A stretch of DNA of 64,000 nt from NCBI RefSeq assembly GCF_031877795.1, contig NC_133933.1:24828029-24892028 (forward strand), in the 5' to 3' direction. Below are positions 63,204 through 64,000 of this stretch, piece by piece; position 1 is the stretch's first letter, and every line of letters begins with the position of its first letter. The notes below the pieces were generated by a model that searched no databases, had not been told where the DNA came from, and saw only the letters and a program-made list of their open reading frames with translations. The stretch comes from Strix aluco. Lineage: Eukaryota; Chordata; Aves; Strigiformes; Strigidae. The translations under genes and the position numbers were made by a program.

Positions 63204-64000
63204 CTACTGCTGGCATTGGCTCTGGGGTGGCTCTGGCCCCTTATCCCCATGGGTAATGCCCTTACAGACCTGCGCATATGCAGAGGTGCAGAGTGCCCCC
63301 GTGCCACACAGCAGGGCTCCCCTGGGGAGCTGCCACGGGGTTATTTCCAAACCCTGCATAGCACCATCCCCTCGCCGTCCCTTGCCAGAGAGTTGGACTG
63401 ACTTAGAGCAGTGTGGAGAGTTGGCAAAGATGGGCAGCAGAGCCTGGTACGTACCTGGGGCTTCCTGATCTTTTGCACCTCCCTGCTTTTTTTGCAGTCC
63501 CCATCTTCTTCTTTCTTCTCTTCTTCGCCTGGTGGGGTTCCGTCTCTTCTGCCCAGGCCTCTTCTCTCTTTCTTTTCCTTTGGCTGGCGCTCTCCTGGCG
63601 GGAGCCTGCAAACCTTTCCATCCCACAGCATGATTAGATAGGTAAAGCCAGGATCAGTTGGAATCAGTTCTTGATTTAACCAAAGCTGACTCATTTTACC
63701 TTCTTTGCTCTGAGAGGCTCTTTGGTTCCTCTGTGCATCCCAGGGCCTCTACCGTGGTCTCGGGGGTGGTTGGAGACGGAGCAATGCGTGCCTAAAACAG
63801 AAAGGTCGTCATTAGCAGGTGGCAAGGGATGCCCTGAAGTAGTAAGCAACTGCTTGGCACGTTGCTGCCTTAGCTCTACAGAGGAGATCCCTTTGGCCGG
63901 TTTGCATTAGCCCTTTCTCCCAAGGATCTCACTCTGGAACACAGGGTTCACGTGGGGGTGTGACAGTTCATTTGTGGGGCCATTCAGCAGAGAGCCTGCG
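63204..64000 (-). CDS. RhoGAP protein, ARHGAP20-like, copy 6, 3' end only (cut by window)
   Basis: Exons 16 (63204-63269), 15 (63455-63605) and 14 (63700-63791) are present and match copies 1, 2, 4 and 5. They encode the charged C-terminal tail. The rest of the gene lies beyond the window. Poly(A) signal at 63027-63032. This shows the array continues to the right. Confidence 0.8.

Larger units (their letters stand above)
1..64000. repeat. Head-to-tail tandem array, 12.34-kb unit, five-plus copies
   Basis: The sequence at position 1 recurs at 12347, 24688, 37029, 49370 and 61711. The first spacing is 12,346 bp and all later ones are 12,341 bp. The 5-bp difference lies in a CCTGC pentamer run in an intron (6 copies at 4476-4505 in the first unit, 5 in the others). 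Units are in the same orientation and differ by scattered single-base changes; I saw no large indel. Each unit carries one RhoGAP gene, one intronic ERVK-type provirus, one solo-LTR-like segment and one CR1 fragment. The array runs off both ends of the window, so the true copy number is unknown. Unit 1 carries the most private variants, which may mean it is nearer an edge of the array. Confidence 0.98.

Noticed and set aside
1-64000. Bacterial, viral-host-defence or CRISPR-like system
   Set aside because: The periodicity is a 12-kb gene-bearing tandem duplication with introns, CR1 and avian ERV sequence. There are no short spaced repeats and no prokaryotic genes.

Overview
The window is 64 kb of bird DNA, most likely from a songbird. 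The evidence is a CR1 LINE 3' tail, an avian ERVK-type provirus whose LTR starts TGTCCTGGTTTAGCC, GC-rich compact introns, and a RhoGAP gene of the ARHGAP20-like family that I recall as multicopy in passerine annotations. No prokaryotic signals (operons, Shine-Dalgarno sites, CRISPR) are present.

Almost everything is explained by one head-to-tail tandem array. The repeat unit is 12,346 bp in the first copy and 12,341 bp in the following ones; the 5-bp difference is one CCTGC pentamer in an intron. The window holds five complete gene copies and the 3' end of a sixth. Copies 2 to 5 stay in register with no net indel and differ by scattered substitutions.

Each unit, from low to high coordinate, contains: (a) a solo-LTR-like segment in minus orientation; (b) a CR1 fragment on the plus strand; (c) a minus-strand 16-exon gene of about 8.4 kb predicting a 595-aa RhoGAP protein; (d) inside intron 2 of that gene and in the same orientation, a broken ERVK-type provirus of about 3.0 kb; (e) a GC-box/YY1-like promoter segment; (f) about 2.2 kb of mostly unassigned sequence that ends in a weak candidate for the last exons of a plus-strand gene; then the next LTR.

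I reconstructed the gene by chaining splice sites by hand. All 15 introns are GT-AG, every reading-frame phase matches across the junctions, and the CDS sums to 1,788 nt. The product has a PH-like N-terminal module with an acidic insert, a linker, a RhoGAP domain keeping the arginine finger and the conserved Lys/Arg/Asn positions, and a charged Lys/Arg/Glu-rich tail. It begins MGQANCC, a candidate myristoylation plus palmitoylation signal. By eye, copies 1, 2, 4 and 5 encode the same protein; copy 3 differs at three residues. The main biological point is therefore a recent, homogenised amplification of an apparently intact Rho-GTPase regulator that carries an old ERV and may have an LTR as alternative promoter.
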